Shown: positions 25,423-38,198, counted from the first letter of the stretch. The stretch: 64,000 nucleotides of DNA from Phaffia rhodozyma (GCA_014706385.1 JACGZH010000010.1:558001-622000); one strand, 5' to 3'. The notes: a model not told the origin generated them from the letters alone. Numbers and translations are program-made.

Positions 25423-28401
25423 ATGCTCGACATCTTCATTATTGGCGCAGGTCCTCATTGTATGCGATTTCCTCTTAGATGCTTTTCTCTCTTCAGTCAA
25501 ATACATGTTGCGCTAACGAAGGCCATACATTTCTCTTTCCGTCGTATCTTTCACTCATCGAATCATATGAACTCTCAAAGCTTTGGCCGCCGTCTCCCGA
25601 CTTTATGAAGATACCCCATCCGCTCTCTATTCCGACTTTGAGCACGCCCGTCTTCATTGGCTTCGAAAGCACGCCAAACCAGGTAAGACAGAAAGAATCG
25701 TCCCAGACGATGTAGCTGAGGGTCGGGAATCTCCTTCAAAGCAGCGGAAGACACCCCAATCACCTTCAAGAACCAAAAACGATGTGACAGAGAAGAGGCC
25801 AAAGGTGATGGTTATGGATAAACAGGCGGCGCGATTTATGGGCACTTGGGATACCTTCTTTGTAAGCTATGTCTCTTCGTTGTCTAGAACCATCGACAAA
25901 TTAGACTCCGCTCAATCGTGTGGGACTGCCTGCCATATCAATTTACAGGACGCCTTCAAGATAAAGCATCTTCGTTCTCCTCTCTTCTTTCATCCACATC
26001 CAGGAGATCTCGACGCGTTAAAGTCTTATGCTCATGCAAACGACAGGGCAAAAGCGCTCATTGAGATCGAGAACGTCGTAGGAACTGAATGGAGTAAGCA
26101 TCAGAAGAAAGCGTGAGTTCCTAACTCATTGTCTCGATCTCGAAAGGCTGTATTAGATAACTTCTATGTGTCTATCTATGGATATCTCTTACGAACAGTG
26201 CTCGCATCAAAGGAAAAGCGCCTCAACAACCTCATATCAATTTAAGGTTTATATGCAAAACTCTCTATGGAACCGTACACTTTTAGAAAACTGATATTTT
26301 TCCGTTATCACCTGGCGGTCTTAGAGATATTTCTGATTACTTCATTCCCTCTACTCCACTATTCAAATCATTCATCCATTCCGAGGTTATCGAACGCTAC
26401 TCTCTCCAATCCATCGTGCAAAAAGGTCTGGTGACCAGCGTAAAGTACCATGCTCACTCAGACCCGACCACAAGATACTCTTCAGACTCTCTGTTTAAGT
26501 CTCTCGACGACTCTGATTCGTATTTTACTATTGAATCCGGTGATGGACAAGTCTTCCACTCGAAAGCAGTTATCATGAGTATCGGACCAGGCGGAATTCC
26601 GAATGTTCCTGATTATCTTTCAGGCGGTCGATCAGGCATGATCGACGGAGAAGGATGGTGTCATACCGCTGCATTCTTGAAGCCAGGGAGGACACTTCTC
26701 CCGAAAGAAGACGTACGATTAACGGAAAAGATCACGTCTGGAAAAGGAGGAACGTTGCTTGTAATCGGAGGAGGGTAAGTTCTTCTCCTTTGTTTGCTTT
26801 GAATGCCAGTCATACATGTACTTACTCTTCAGTCACCGTTCTGTGGCTTGTTTGGTTCTGCGCAGGCTAACATCTGTTCAAATTGCCGATCTGGCTCTCT
26901 CGAATGGGTTCACAAAGGTCGTCTTTGTTGCCAGATCTTTCATCAAAGGTGCGTATCGAATGGGTTTATCGGATATCTTCTAAATTGTGTCGAATCTGAA
27001 CACCGTTCGGGCTCCATCTTATCATAATACACACAGTCAAACCATTCGATATAGGCAGTGAGTCCCTGTCTTATTTATCGTGCTATGCTATCTTTGCTTC
27101 CTCTGAACTGTGTCCAAACTTTTAAATCCGAAATTTCAGTTGAGTGGGTGGGCAAATATTCGAACTTATTAAAGATGATGTTTTACCAAGAAGACGACCC
27201 ATCTGGTTCGTATGAAAGCTCGATTAGCCTGTCTTATTATCGATCATCTCATCCCTGATCATTAATTGTATTCCTGTCTCTATTCTTGTTCTATCTTCTC
27301 ATTGTTACAGCTCGTCTTAACCAGTTTCGAACCGCTAGGAATGGAGGGTCTGTTCCTGCCGCATACTATAAACTTCTTCAGTCTCACGCCAAAGCAGGCA
27401 AGCTCGACCTCCGAACTCAAACCACGATACAATCTCTCGTTAGAGATACGACCACTGGAACTTGGTCGGTCGAGGTCGAGCATCGATGTTTGAAGAAAGC
27501 TGCTGTCAAATGTCCTAGGATGGAGAAGGCCGAGCTGCGCGCGAACGGAAAATGATCAAAGAGAAGAGGCCGTCGAAGCAGGCAATGGGCAGAGGATCCA
27601 CGAGAGGCCGAATCGGAAAGAGAACGGGAGGTAGAAAAGGCGACTAAGGAATCAAGCATGACAGTATTGCCAGATTGTTGTGAAGAAGGCCCAACGTTCG
27701 AGATCACGAGAGAAACGTTGGAAGATATCGATTATATAGTGTTAGTCTCTTCCTCATTCACCTAGTTTCTCAGCCCATTCTTTTCCTTCCTTTTTTTTGC
27801 AGCGCATCTCAAGTGTTTTTTTTTTGGACGCAACAGATCCGCGACTGGGTCGAAGTTCGGTGTCGAAGGACTTCCTTTCCTTCGTGAACTTAACAAAGAC
27901 TATCCTATCCAATCGATTGGCGGAATGCCTATCCTCACTGACGGTTCGTTTTCCTTACTAATCCTACTACTTCTCTTACCCTCCTGCCTTTCTCTCTGTA
28001 TGTTGAGCTGAATGATTGTGACTACAGATTGTCAATGGAGAGCGGACGTTCCGTTTTTCTGTATGGGTGGCTACGCAGGTCTTCAAGTAAGTCTTCGATT
28101 CTATTTGTCCTCACTCCTACAGTCTTCAGCAACTCGAGTCTCATTCAACGTCCTCTCTTCATTTGTTCGTATGTAGCTAGGGCCAGGTGGAGGAAACCTG
28201 ATAGGCTCAAGAGAAGGAGCCGAACGCGTTTCCAACGGGCTATCAAACTTGTTTCCTCAGACAGGGGGGAAGATGCTGAATGGCGTTCGGGAGTGGACGA
28301 GTTTGGGAACAAAGGTGTTAACTGGAGGGCGGAACGAGCGGGAAATACCGGGAATGTGTTTGATGGTTTGGAGGAGGAGGTTGATTAGCCACTTATCATG
28401 A
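25423..28401 (+). CDS. FAD/NAD(P)-binding oxidoreductase (flavin monooxygenase / ornithine N-hydroxylase superfamily), possibly disrupted
   Basis: A two-dinucleotide-fold flavoenzyme. The FAD motif IIGAGPH opens the protein; then come YEDTPSALYSDFEHARLHWL, MVMDKQAARFMGTWDTFF, HLRSPLFFHPHPGDLDALKS and the NADPH fold GGTLLVIGGGLTSVQIADLA. The C-terminal ATG-type motif is SATGSKFGVEGLPFLRELN, followed by a flavin contact region VPFFCMGGYAGLQLGPGGGN. This domain order is that of N-hydroxylating and related flavin monooxygenases; the substrate is unknown and no siderophore partner is adjacent. At least eight small introns occur. A TGA at 27553-27555 interrupts the frame between ELRANGK and the charged stretch SRQWAEDPREAESERERE, which continues in the same frame to DIDYIV. 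Either a weak 57-nt intron (27512-27568) removes it, or the gene is broken. The stop is taken at 28399-28401, after LISHLS. Confidence 0.75.
27553..27555 (+). other. In-frame TGA in the FAD-oxidoreductase coding frame
   Basis: The codon follows ...AELRANGK. The same frame stays open downstream through SKRRGRRSRQW and reaches the conserved IDYIV. A GT at 27512 and an AG at 27567-27568 would excise it in phase (57 nt), but the donor GTCCTA is poor. Confidence 0.7.
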
Positions 28402-28834
28402 CTCATGTTTTTTTCTACTATTCATCTGTCCTTCTGCTCTTATAGCGCACACATCCTTTCGGTCAGAAGAAGAAAAAAACTATGTCTTTAAATAGCAGAA
28501 GCAAACCAATCTATCGAATCTATAAGTACACGTGTAGAGCAGGGGACATGAATGGTAGAAGCCAAAAAGGGTTGAAGAGGGTAATTACCTAGAAGAGACA
28601 ATGTAAGATCGGGACAGGAGAGAAAGATGACACTATCAGGGGAAGAAGAGGTAGCGCAGCAAGAGGATCCATCACGCCTAGCGAAAGTTGAAAACCAAAA
28701 AATATGAAAGAACAAGCAATCGCATTGTTCATCGTTCGATCAGGCCGGATGGAAAAACGAAATATGTTGATGATACAAGATGGGGGGTCTTGGATGAGGA
28801 ACAAGGAGAAACGGCGAAAAAAGTAAAGAAGGCA
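28402..28834. other. Convergent 3' spacer, FAD enzyme / CCC1
   Basis: 433 bp between convergent stop codons. It includes a CACGTG palindrome at 28529-28534 and A-rich runs; no gene is supported. Confidence 0.35.
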
Positions 28835-30677
28835 TTAAACTCCAACTTCCAGCAATCGAACGGCACCAAACGCAGCGGCGGCTAATTGGGACAAATGAAA
28901 AGACGTGAGCTTAGAGCAAGAATAACTTTAGAAATAGCGCGAAAGGACAAACCTGCGACTCCTCCGACAAGTGCTGTAGAGACAGCTCCCCAAACATATC
29001 CTCCCGCACCTCCAGTAGCACCGCTATCCAAAAAAGTAATCGACACAATGGTAAGGCCAAGTAAGCACATGAAAAGAAAGAAGATATCTAGCAGAGACAA
29101 AAGTGTACGAACGTGAAGTGGGTTTTAAGTACACCGAATGCCATGAGAACCAATAAGGTGAAAGCAGAGGACCAGATGAGACCGTGTTTGACGTCCTCAA
29201 CAAAGAAGTAGGGCAACAGCGGGCAAAGTCCACCGCTGATAAGAGCAGTCAAGAAATATAGACGGAGGTCGAGTCAGGAACAGGTCGTGCGCGGCCAAAA
29301 CGACCGGATAAATGGGATAAGTGAGACTTACATGAAGTAGGCAAGACCGATAGTGATCGCAGAGATATACAATCTCGACACCGGAGTCTCCTCTACATAC
29401 CGAATCGAGAGAGAAAGAAGTAACGAATTTTTCAGGACTTGTCCTAACGAGACGTATCTCAACTTGATAAGAAAAAAGTACCTACCGAGACCCTCTCCGA
29501 ACCTCATCAAGAAACCGGTGACTCCAATGTCTTTACTCCACTTCAACGTCGAGCCCTCCTCCGGATCAGATTTGCCCAAACCAAACTTCCACCAGGCAGC
29601 TTTGCTTCCACTAGTGTTTTCATCCCAGTCACCGGCCTCGGCGTGTTCCGACTCGACCTGGAGCAAGCTCTGGGCCACAACTCGAGAGATAGACTCGTCT
29701 ACACCGACCGAACCAAGGACGCCGTGAACTTCTCGCTCCATCTCTCCACCGCACGAACGAAGGACTCGGGCGTGGGTCTGCTTTCGAAGGTAGTGGAAGC
29801 TGAAAGTGGATATGAATAGGGTGGACAATTCGGGCGAAGAATTAATACATGGAACATAATCAGTCTGGTCATATGAATACAAATACATACTGGTCAAGCT
29901 CAGCCTGGGAAGCAAGGAATCCTCCGATTCCCATGGAGATAGCACCCTAACAAAACAGACCATCCAACAATATGCAACCAACCAAACAAACATAAGCCCG
30001 ATGTGGTGAGACGATAAGTACAGTGTGTGAAGAATACACATACAGCAATCAACTCGGCCAATCCTCCTAGGACAACCAATCGAGCGTCACCAAGACCGGA
30101 TAATCCTGTCGATTCAAAAAATCGACATTACGACACAAAAAATTAGAACCTGCAAGTCTTGAACGAACTTTCAGCACTGTTAGATGACAAACGCGCGTAC
30201 CAGCGGTCAAAGCAAAAGGAACAGTCAATCCGTCACTCAGTCCAATAATGACGTCTCGAACGACATCCGGATCAATCAACGTCCTCTCATCCTCCCTAGA
30301 ATAAGTGAAATCAGATGAAGACAACGAAAGATGACGATTCACGTTAGGTCTCCCGACTAGAGATTCAAAAACGAGCCTAGTTAAATTCAAAAAGGGCCAA
30401 TAACATACCCCTTGAGGTCCTTGCAGCAAACACCACCATCGGCCGCGCACTTAGTAGCCAACGGGTCACCCGTCTGGTGAGCTCTCAACACATCCTCCAC
30501 CGCTCTCAAACTAGAGGGAGTAGGTGAAGACGACCTGACGGGCCAAAGGGTGGATGACTTGCCGGCAGCGTCGGCTGTTTCCGAGGCAGAGGATGAGCCG
30601 GTCGCATTAGCTGGCTCCTGGTTCTTGCTTCGCTTGGGGAGAGCCTGAGCTCCGTTCGATGTCGATGGAGTGGTCAT
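28835..30677 (-). CDS. CCC1: CCC1/VIT1-family vacuolar iron (Fe2+/Mn2+) transporter
   Basis: This family exchanges cytosolic Fe2+ or Mn2+ for H+ across the vacuolar membrane and protects against iron overload. The N-terminus is a Ser/Ala-rich cytosolic tail with a Cys cluster (KCAADGGVCCKD). The VIT domain follows: DPDVVRDVIIGLSDGLTVPF (the conserved TM1 with its metal-path Asp), ALTAG, GLGDARLVVLGGLAELIAGA, then ISMGIGGFLASQAELDQFHY. A cytoplasmic loop REVHGVLGSVGVDESISRVV carries the metal-binding type helices. The C-terminal TMs are FMGGLCPLLPYFF, HGLIWSSAFTLLVLMAFGVL and AVSTALVGGVA, ending FGAVRLLEVGV. Introns are at least six. ATG 30677 (MTTPSTSNGAQALP) is the only sensible start. The gene is tandem with VPS33 on the same strand, and both act at the vacuole, though the adjacency may be chance. 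Confidence 0.93.
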
Positions 30678-31105
30678 AGTTGTGGTTGTATATATGGATG
30701 TGTGTGTGTGAGTGAGTGTGTCAATGAGCGTGGATGAGAGTATGAGACTGGATGAAAGTGGATCAGAAAGGAAAGAAAGTCATGAAAGCACGTCAGTTGT
30801 TGAGTTGATCGTCCCCTTTAACGCGTTTGCACAGCTTTTGACTAAAAACTTTTTTGTTAAGCAAAAACTTCAGCGAATCAAAGCGCTCTCAAATTGATGA
30901 GTACCCTTCATTTCAACAAGCTTCTTTCAAATCAAAAATTTCCTTCCTCGTTCACCACCGCTTCTAAACGAATCAGAACGGAAGGGAATCGAAACCGTTC
31001 AGAGTAACGCCCGGCGTGCTTCGCCTTGGTATTTGCCCGTTCGCATGCACACACGTAATACATCCATAGTTGATGATCTAAGTTCCATCCAATTGACGAA
31101 AGCGC
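30678..31105. promoter_or_regulatory. CCC1 promoter side / VPS33 3' side
   Basis: 428 bp, with a GTGTGTGTGAGTGAGTGTGT run immediately upstream of the CCC1 start (30700-30720), likely in its leader. No iron-responsive element is identifiable with confidence by eye. Confidence 0.35.
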
Positions 31106-34100
31106 CTATACATCCGCCGGCTCAAGCGGCCGAGGCTCATCGCCAGCAATAGAATCGAGCTTTTCAGAGAGGCAAATGACAGCAAACAGAAGGTAGCGTT
31201 AATAATGATGATGTCTCCTTGACAATCACAAACACGTGACCTCACCAGAGAGTTTCCAGAGATGATGGAAGTGGTGCAGATCAAAAATTGTCGACCTGAA
31301 GTACATTCAAGGGAGAAAAACAACGGGTGTCAATAGAGCAAGGATGGACGAGGTGGATCAAGCGGTAGTGAAGCTCAAACGTACCTTTTGAAGAGCCAGC
31401 CATCTTACGCAACGCTGCAATCTCTGTAAATGTACAGCCTGAGGTCGCGAAGAGATTCAAGCAAGAAGGGACGTTTCCATTTGAGTCAACTATTCAGGAT
31501 AGGGAACGGAAGAAAGAAGAAGTAACAATACTTACCTCCTAAGAAGAAGACGATTGTCGTGGTCGTTTGTTCCTTCGGCGAACCTACCAGAGATCACAGC
31601 GCAATCGGATTAGCGACGATATTGAAAGATAGCGCTTTATGTGTATACGTACGTCGTTGGACAGGCTGGTGGAGATCTGCGCTCTGTATCTCGTCGAAAG
31701 TCGCTCCAGGGACGTCTGTTTTCCCCCCGAAAGGCCCAAAACCCAGACGCAATATTTGTGAGCAACCAATCTATCTCTTCTTCCGGTCGCTCGGTGAAAT
31801 AATTTAGAGGAATGAAAATCCAACTAACAAGCAACCACGTCCTCGAATCCTTTCCATCCAACAATAGGATGTGCTTTCGGTAGGAAAGTCTCCTCTCCAT
31901 CCTCTCCGTTCGAAGACCCTCCTACCGCTCGGTCGTCAGCCACCACCGGTGTACTCAACACCGCGTTCTTCTGGGCCACACATTGGACCAATCTAATACT
32001 CAACGGAGCATATCCAGAGTAGACAAACGAGATATCTGCCGGATTGTTCTCGTCCAGATCGTCAACCAATAGTCGTAGAGACTTCCGGATAGTCGGGAAT
32101 AAAGATTTTGGGGGAGATGATGCAGGTGTTTTAGGGAACAGACCGAGCGAAGCCAACGAGAGAAGTAGAGGTAGTTTTTCGTATCCGTACACTTGAAGGA
32201 TTTCTCGTCGAAGGTTATCGTACACCTTTCCCTTTAACGGTCCACTTGTCACAGCCATTAAAATCAACAACCTGAGTATGGTATTGAAGGGCAGGCCCTG
32301 ATTGATCAGGTCCTCAATCGCGCTCAGCTGGTTTGTGAGTTCGTATCCGGCAAGGATATCTACATGGGAAGAAGTAATCATGGTCAACTGCATCCAACAA
32401 AGCGCTCGGTAGACTGGGAAAGGACAGTGATCCATACTTTGAGAGATCTCTAGAGGCTTCAAAAACTCATCCGTTTTAGTGATCGCCATGATCTCTTCTG
32501 TCAAGCCAGTGTCTGTTGTTTCGGAAGTGATGTCCGTACCAAAATCGATATACATCACGCTAGTCAGTGATACAATGTAGGGGTGAGAACGTTTGGGGCA
32601 AAAAAGAGACAGGACAAACGAAGCTTGAGAGCTTGATGTTCTCCCTGAAGCCCGCTGAGCTTCCCAACAAAGTCTCTCATCTGGGCAATATCTTTGCCGT
32701 GCCGTCCCTTGTTGGTATTTGCGAACGTTCAAACCACTCAAGTCTTAGCCAACAGTTCGCGTAGACTTTATCTTTTGCCCTCTTCCCAACAAACGTCACG
32801 GGCAAGACAAACCTGGTTATACGCGCCCGCTATCCGTTTCGCCATGGCATTTAATCTGTTCCCTACGATGGCGAAGTTGAGATCCCTGATCTCAGAGAAC
32901 ACCTTGTCTTTTGAATTCAACGCGACTTTCTTCTTTTTTCCTGATGTGGCCGGTGTGGACTGTGATAGTGACGGTGTGGTCTCGGTCGTGCTTGTGGAAG
33001 CCACGGTGGAGGGTTGGTTATTTAGCAGTGATGGGGATACTTCTACGTGGGCTGTGATGCGCAGAAACATATTCAATCCTGTTGGTAAGTACTTGAGAGC
33101 GTAACATATTTCGACACAGGTTGTAAAAACGAACCATTCTTAATTCCCATTGTCTCATCGACCAAGCCTTCGTATGTCAACTGTGTGCACATCGGCGTCA
33201 CCCAATCCGCGCTCCTATCAAGCAATATGAGCGAGTCGATCTGAGTGGATAGAGTGAGCGGGACTGGGCCGGTCGACGAGGAGTCTGTCCGACGTAATGT
33301 CTGTAGTTGTCTCGACAGTCTCTACTCGGCCATGCGTCGAATCATATACCAGAAACGATCATAAACAAATATTTATTCGCACCTGAACAAGAGAAATATT
33401 TGGAGCGAGAAAGAACGAGCGAACGAACCTTAGACACGTCACCTTTGCCTATTATTCGAGGAATGATACCGTAAGTCTTTTGAAGGAGATGAAGAGCTTG
33501 GGCAGAGTAGAAGACGGATGTCTCATCCTTGTCCAGAAAGATTTCTTTTGCTGCATGCTCAAGCTCCAGACTCAACACGTCGTTCTCAAGGGGGATGAAG
33601 CTCAGATTGTACTCTTCGAGCTTGACATCTCCCAAGACGCCTTCTTCCTCAAGAATCTGTCTACAAAGCTCTGTCTTTCGGGGAACGAGTAAAATGGTGT
33701 ACGTGTGGGAAGAAGCCGACAAATTGTGCGACCTGATCTGGTCTGATCGAGAAAGTAAGGAAAGACATAAGGTTGGAAATTGATGAATATAGGGAAGGTA
33801 AGCGAAACAATCAAGACGCACTAGCAATCGTCTTCATCCAACTGATCTTTGGTCTACACATCCAAATGATGTTCTTTGTCGGTGCGGTCAACGGCCCTTT
33901 CTCTAGCCAAAACATCTTGTCGACCGCTTGATGCTGATAGGGTGTGTAGGCGAATAGTCTTATTATCAGATCGATGAAGGATGTCTGACAGATGTTCTGA
34001 TGAACGAACTTTGAGTAACGAGACCTCTGTTACCAGGCCGAGAGGACCTGCCAACGTAGGATCTAACACCAAGGTCTTTGCTCCATTGATCTAACGAGGA

Positions 34101-34302
34101 AAGCCGAAAGAGATGGGGATGAGTGTGAGTTCCAACGACGAGAACGAGAACGAGAACGAGAAACACAAGAGATTGAGCCAATTACAGCATTCAGGGCCTG
34201 GACGAGATTATCTTTGGCGAGCGTCGAAAGAAAAGAGGTATCGAGCGGGCTGTCTACTTCTTTCAAAGATGTCTGCAGAGAAGAATCTGCTATTGAACTC
34301 AT
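31106..34302 (-). CDS. VPS33: VPS33, Sec1/Munc18-family subunit of HOPS/CORVET
   Basis: This SM protein templates SNARE assembly for endosome-vacuole fusion. Order: MSSIADSSLQTSLKEVDSPL, an N-terminal SM domain joining DNLVQALNA to INGAKTLVLDPTLAGPLGL, VPRKTELCRQILEEEGVLG, then LEHAAKEIFLDKDETSVFYS and AQALHLLQKTYGIIPRI. The family hallmark QIDSLILLDRSADWVTPM with TQLTYEGLVDE follows, then the GKDIAQMRDFVGKL region, FNTILRLLILMAVTSGPLKG and IRLVQCV. The C-terminal signature TEIAALRKMAG...RQFLICTTSIISGNSL is followed by the last exon LDSIAGDEPRPLEPADV. The N-terminal intron holds an AACGAG hexamer array (about 34138-34162), and the last intron holds a CACGTG (31233-31238). It is divergent from the apyrase over 614 bp. 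Exon edges in 31320-31830 are only partly resolved. Confidence 0.92.
34138..34164. repeat. VPS33: (AACGAG)n hexamer array in a VPS33 intron
   Basis: About four tandem AACGAG units lie within the first intron of VPS33. No coding or functional role is apparent. Confidence 0.7.
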
Positions 34303-34916
34303 CGGGTGTCTGCCCTGAAGACTTGGATGATGATGACGAGGTGAAGATGGTGAGGTATGAGATCGGAAGTGACCGAGTGAGTGTGTTGAGCCACGAAAAA
34401 AAGCAATAGAGATTGTTTGTAGTCTGATACTAAGTAATTTGTGTAGTGTGTTGCACTCCGGAAGAACATTAGAGGATGGCTCTAATAAGCTGACACAACA
34501 TATTAGAAAAACCGAACATACACATTCAATAGGAAACCTCTCTAGTAGCCTATTACAAAGGCCGATCACAAACTCTAATAGACAAGGCTTCCTAATCGAT
34601 CACTACAAAATCATAGCCGCCCGACGTAACAAACAACAGACGCCAAGAGTGAGACAGCCGCAGTCGGAAAGAAGAGCAGGGTTCGGGCGAAAGCGCACTT
34701 TTTTTTGGACTAGGTCAAACATTCCCATCGTTCAACCTTTCACTCACTCTCTTTCTACTTCCCTTCTTGTTTGACCCGGCTCGTAATCTTGTCTTGATTA
34801 GCTCTGCGAAATCCCAGTTCATTTAATCATCCCACTCGCTCCTTTTTTTCTTTCTTTTCTTGGTTGTTTCTCCTCCTTCGGCATCACACCCACTCTTTCA
34901 TTTTCCCTCCTGAAGG
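34303..34916. promoter_or_regulatory. Divergent promoter region, VPS33 / apyrase
   Basis: 614 bp. The apyrase side is strongly pyrimidine-rich (34715-34910). No bHLH palindrome was seen here. Open frames on either strand look like shadows. Confidence 0.4.
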
Positions 34917-37900
34917 ATGCCTCCTCCCCTGAACGCGTTTGCCAGCAGGAGGTATGCCCTCGTTATCGACGCCGGCTCGTCTGGGTCTAGACTCCAGATC
35001 TATTCATGGAGAGATCCTAAGGCAGAGCGTCAGCTTGTGCTTTCATCTGTCGCTCCTTCCAATAAAGGAAAGGGCAAGGAGAGAGAGCGAGAAGCTCTTC
35101 GAAGGTTACCCAGGGTCGAGAAAGGCGTTCAGGACGGGATGGGCGAATGGCAAAAGAAGGTCGAGCCTGGTATGTACGCTCGCTCGCTCAACCTTTTCTG
35201 GCTTGAGTATCAAACTTTTCACGCTCAGCAGGCTCAACTGTCCTGGCTGATTTGGTGCTCTTGGTTAACACGACTCGAACCTCACCCTTCATACACATTC
35301 AGGCATTTCGAGTCTGGCCGCATCTCCAATCACATACGATTCGGTAGCCGAGTATATCGACCCTCTGATGGCTCACGCGATCAACTCTATACCTCCTTCC
35401 CAATATGCATCCACTCCGATATACATCCTCGCAACTGCGGGAATGCGACTGTTACCATCGGAATTATCTTCAAAGTTGATCGAGACGACATGTGATGTTT
35501 TACGAAAGGACTATCCGTTTATGGTCGGCTCCAGTCAAGATCCTGGTGGCCCATGCGGGGAGACGGTCAGAATCATCTCTGGCGAGGAAGAAGGCCTCTG
35601 GGGCTGGGTCGCGGTGAATTATCTGATGGACGGGTTTGGCGAACCGACTGAGCTGGTACCAACGTCTATTTCTTCTACGCTCGATCATTCGTCCAGAGTT
35701 CATCCGTATGGATTTCTCGACATGGGAGGAGCTTCCACTCAGATAGCGTTCACTCCTTCGGACTCGGAAGCCTCGGCACACCGGGAGTCACTCTCATCCG
35801 TCAAGTTACGCTTGCTTTCTGGTGAAGATCTCGACTACGATGTGTTCGTTGCCTCTTGGTTGGGCTACGGAACAAACCGAGCGAGAGAACGTTACGTCGG
35901 CACCCTGGTCGACAAGTATGAGCTCGACCGAAAAGGACCAGACTCGACGGCTTTGGCTGAAAGACATATATCAGATCCTTGTCTACCCAAACATCTGACA
36001 CTGCACGAGAACTCAAAGCTATCCCCACTATCACTCGCCTCGCTCTCTGCCGAAGAAGCCCACCAGGCGTCACTTCCTCATGTACTCAAAGGAACGGGAT
36101 CGTTCTCCGAGTGCCTACTATCCCTTCAACCGCTACTCAACAAACATTTGCCTTGTCCGAGTGGTCAACCTCATCAATGTCTATTTGACGCGCTGCCAAC
36201 ACCAAAGATTGATTTCGACCATCACAGGTTCATCGGGGTGAGCGAGTATTGGTACTCGTCCGAACACGTCTTCAATCTCGGCGGTGCCTGGGACTTTGAG
36301 GAGTTTGAGAAAAAAGCAAGTGAGTATTGTCAGACGGACTGGGGTGCCATTCAAAGCAAGTGGATCAACCAAAGCGCCGACAAGCCACGGACGGGTGATG
36401 GCGAGGTGTTGGACGGAGAGGGTAGAGTTGTCGAGGTCGGTCGATGGGGACGAGAGGTAAGGGTCTTTTTTGGTACTCTTTATGATCATTTTTCTTTTTG
36501 CTTCTGTTCTTTGATCTGACGATGTTTGTCTATTCGTTCTTATCTTGGTTCAACAAGGTCGAAATCCCACGGTTGCAGATGCAATGTTTCAAAGCTGCTT
36601 GGCTAGTGAATGTGTTACACGAAGGGATTGGGCTTCCTCGGACGATCGACCCTCATCCGTCTGCGTCTTCTTCATCTTTCGAGTCGACAGAGAGCGAGGC
36701 GTCTGCAAAGGCAGCGGAAAAGAATCTGGGCCCATCTCAAAAGAAGAAAAAGTCTAGTGTCCGACCGGCGTTTCAAAGTGTTGACACAGTGGGTGACACA
36801 GCAATCTCCTGGACGTTGGGAAAGATGGTGATCGAGGCCTCCAAAGGGATTGCTCCTAGTGCTTCGTCGCATTCTTCTTCGACAATTTCTCTCGATGGCT
36901 TTTCGTACGGAGAAAGATGGTTCAGCTTTCCTGCCAGGTTGAGGGAGATGAACGGGATCGTTGGTGGAAGTATCGAATCTGTTGGACCATGGTCATATTT
37001 ACTTTACCTAGCTGTCCTCCTAGGCGTGGTTGGTTTCTTCTTGAAGAATTTCAAGCGTCGGATCCTCCGGTCTCCAAAGATGTCGTTGGCCGGTGGGGTG
37101 GGTATTGGCGTCAGTGGTGCAGGAGGCAGAAAGTGGCGGAAGGGGTTAGAGGAAGGACTGTCATCCGGATATAACTCTGCATCTGAGGAAGAATCGGGGA
37201 TGGGTGTAAACGGGTCACTGACGATGGCTTCTTCCTCTTGGTCAAAAAGTCGGTCGGGCAGATGGCCGTTGACGATCGCTGCTCGGGTGAAGCACATATT
37301 GTTCCATCGACCAAACCGACCACGGGCGTTGAAACAAACCCGATCGGCTCCGATTATTATGCGTTCATCCTCTACCCCTCCGCCAGCACCTTTGGCGCCA
37401 CCGTTCATGGGGTCACACTCCACTTTCGGTCGATCCGGACCGGCATTGTCGAGCTCATCGATCTTCTACCAACTTTCATCCGGGAACATTCCTTCGCTCG
37501 CCCACAGTTCGACCACGGTCTCTCCTCCGTCGTCTCCTCGACGGCTATATCGACCGTCTTCTGATCTCGAGCCTGGCTCTCCTGATTCGCCCGGGTCATC
37601 CGTTCAATTGGCCCTGTCGCTGGAGGACGAGCCCGGAGTGAGCGAGAACGAGACACATGCCTTGTCCTCGGCTCCTTCTTTCAGATCATTCACACAGACC
37701 GCCAGTGGTTCGGGTTCACCAGGCGTCTTGGGTCCGACCAACGGGTCGGCAGGAGGTGCGCTCAGGAGGTTTTCTTCAAACGCAAGCGGCGGAATCGCTG
37801 TTGACTTTCATCTCACGCCATTGAGAGAGATCCTCAAGAAGACATTGCCGCCTTCATCTTTACCCACTCTATCTGCGCCTTCGTCTCTCGCCGGGGGGAG

Positions 37901-38198
37901 CGGTTGGAACGACCCGCCTGTTGGGCTGTTGAGCGGTCGACCTAGACCTTCGAGCTCGAGCTCGAATCTTAGCTCGAGCGGAGGACAGTTCCAGACGCAG
38001 ACGCAAGCGCAAGAGGATATCCGGTCGGGCGTATTGACGCCTCCAGCCGGTCCGGCCTCGTTAGGTGGAAGTACGAGAGGCTCGAGGAACTCATCCAGAG
38101 TCGATCTTCTTGGATTGAGTGCGAGTGGCGGGTTGACCGGTAGAGGTGGATTCAGAGAGTTCAGCAGAGTGGTAAACTCTGATGGGGAGAGTGATTGA
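34917..38198 (+). CDS. YND1: GDA1/CD39-family nucleoside di-/triphosphatase (YND1-like Golgi apyrase) with long C-terminal tail
   Basis: This family hydrolyses NDPs made by glycosyltransferases in the Golgi lumen. Exons 34917-35169, 35303-36456 and 36558-38198 keep frame and give 1,015 residues. Apyrase conserved regions are visible: ALVIDAGSSGSRLQIYSW (ACR1), IYILATAGMRLLP (ACR2), ISGEEEGLWGWVAVNYL (ACR3) and YGFLDMGGASTQIAF (ACR4, with the DMGGAST phosphate loop), then VFNLGGAWDFEEF. A single membrane segment WSYLLYLAVLLGVVGFFLKN lies near residues 612-632, followed by basic KRRILR. About 380 residues of Ser/Pro/Gly-rich tail follow. The family member Ynd1 of S. cerevisiae is about 630 residues, so the tail is a large addition; by topology it should be cytosolic. 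The start MPPPLNAFASRRYALV has no cleavable signal peptide. Confidence 0.93.
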
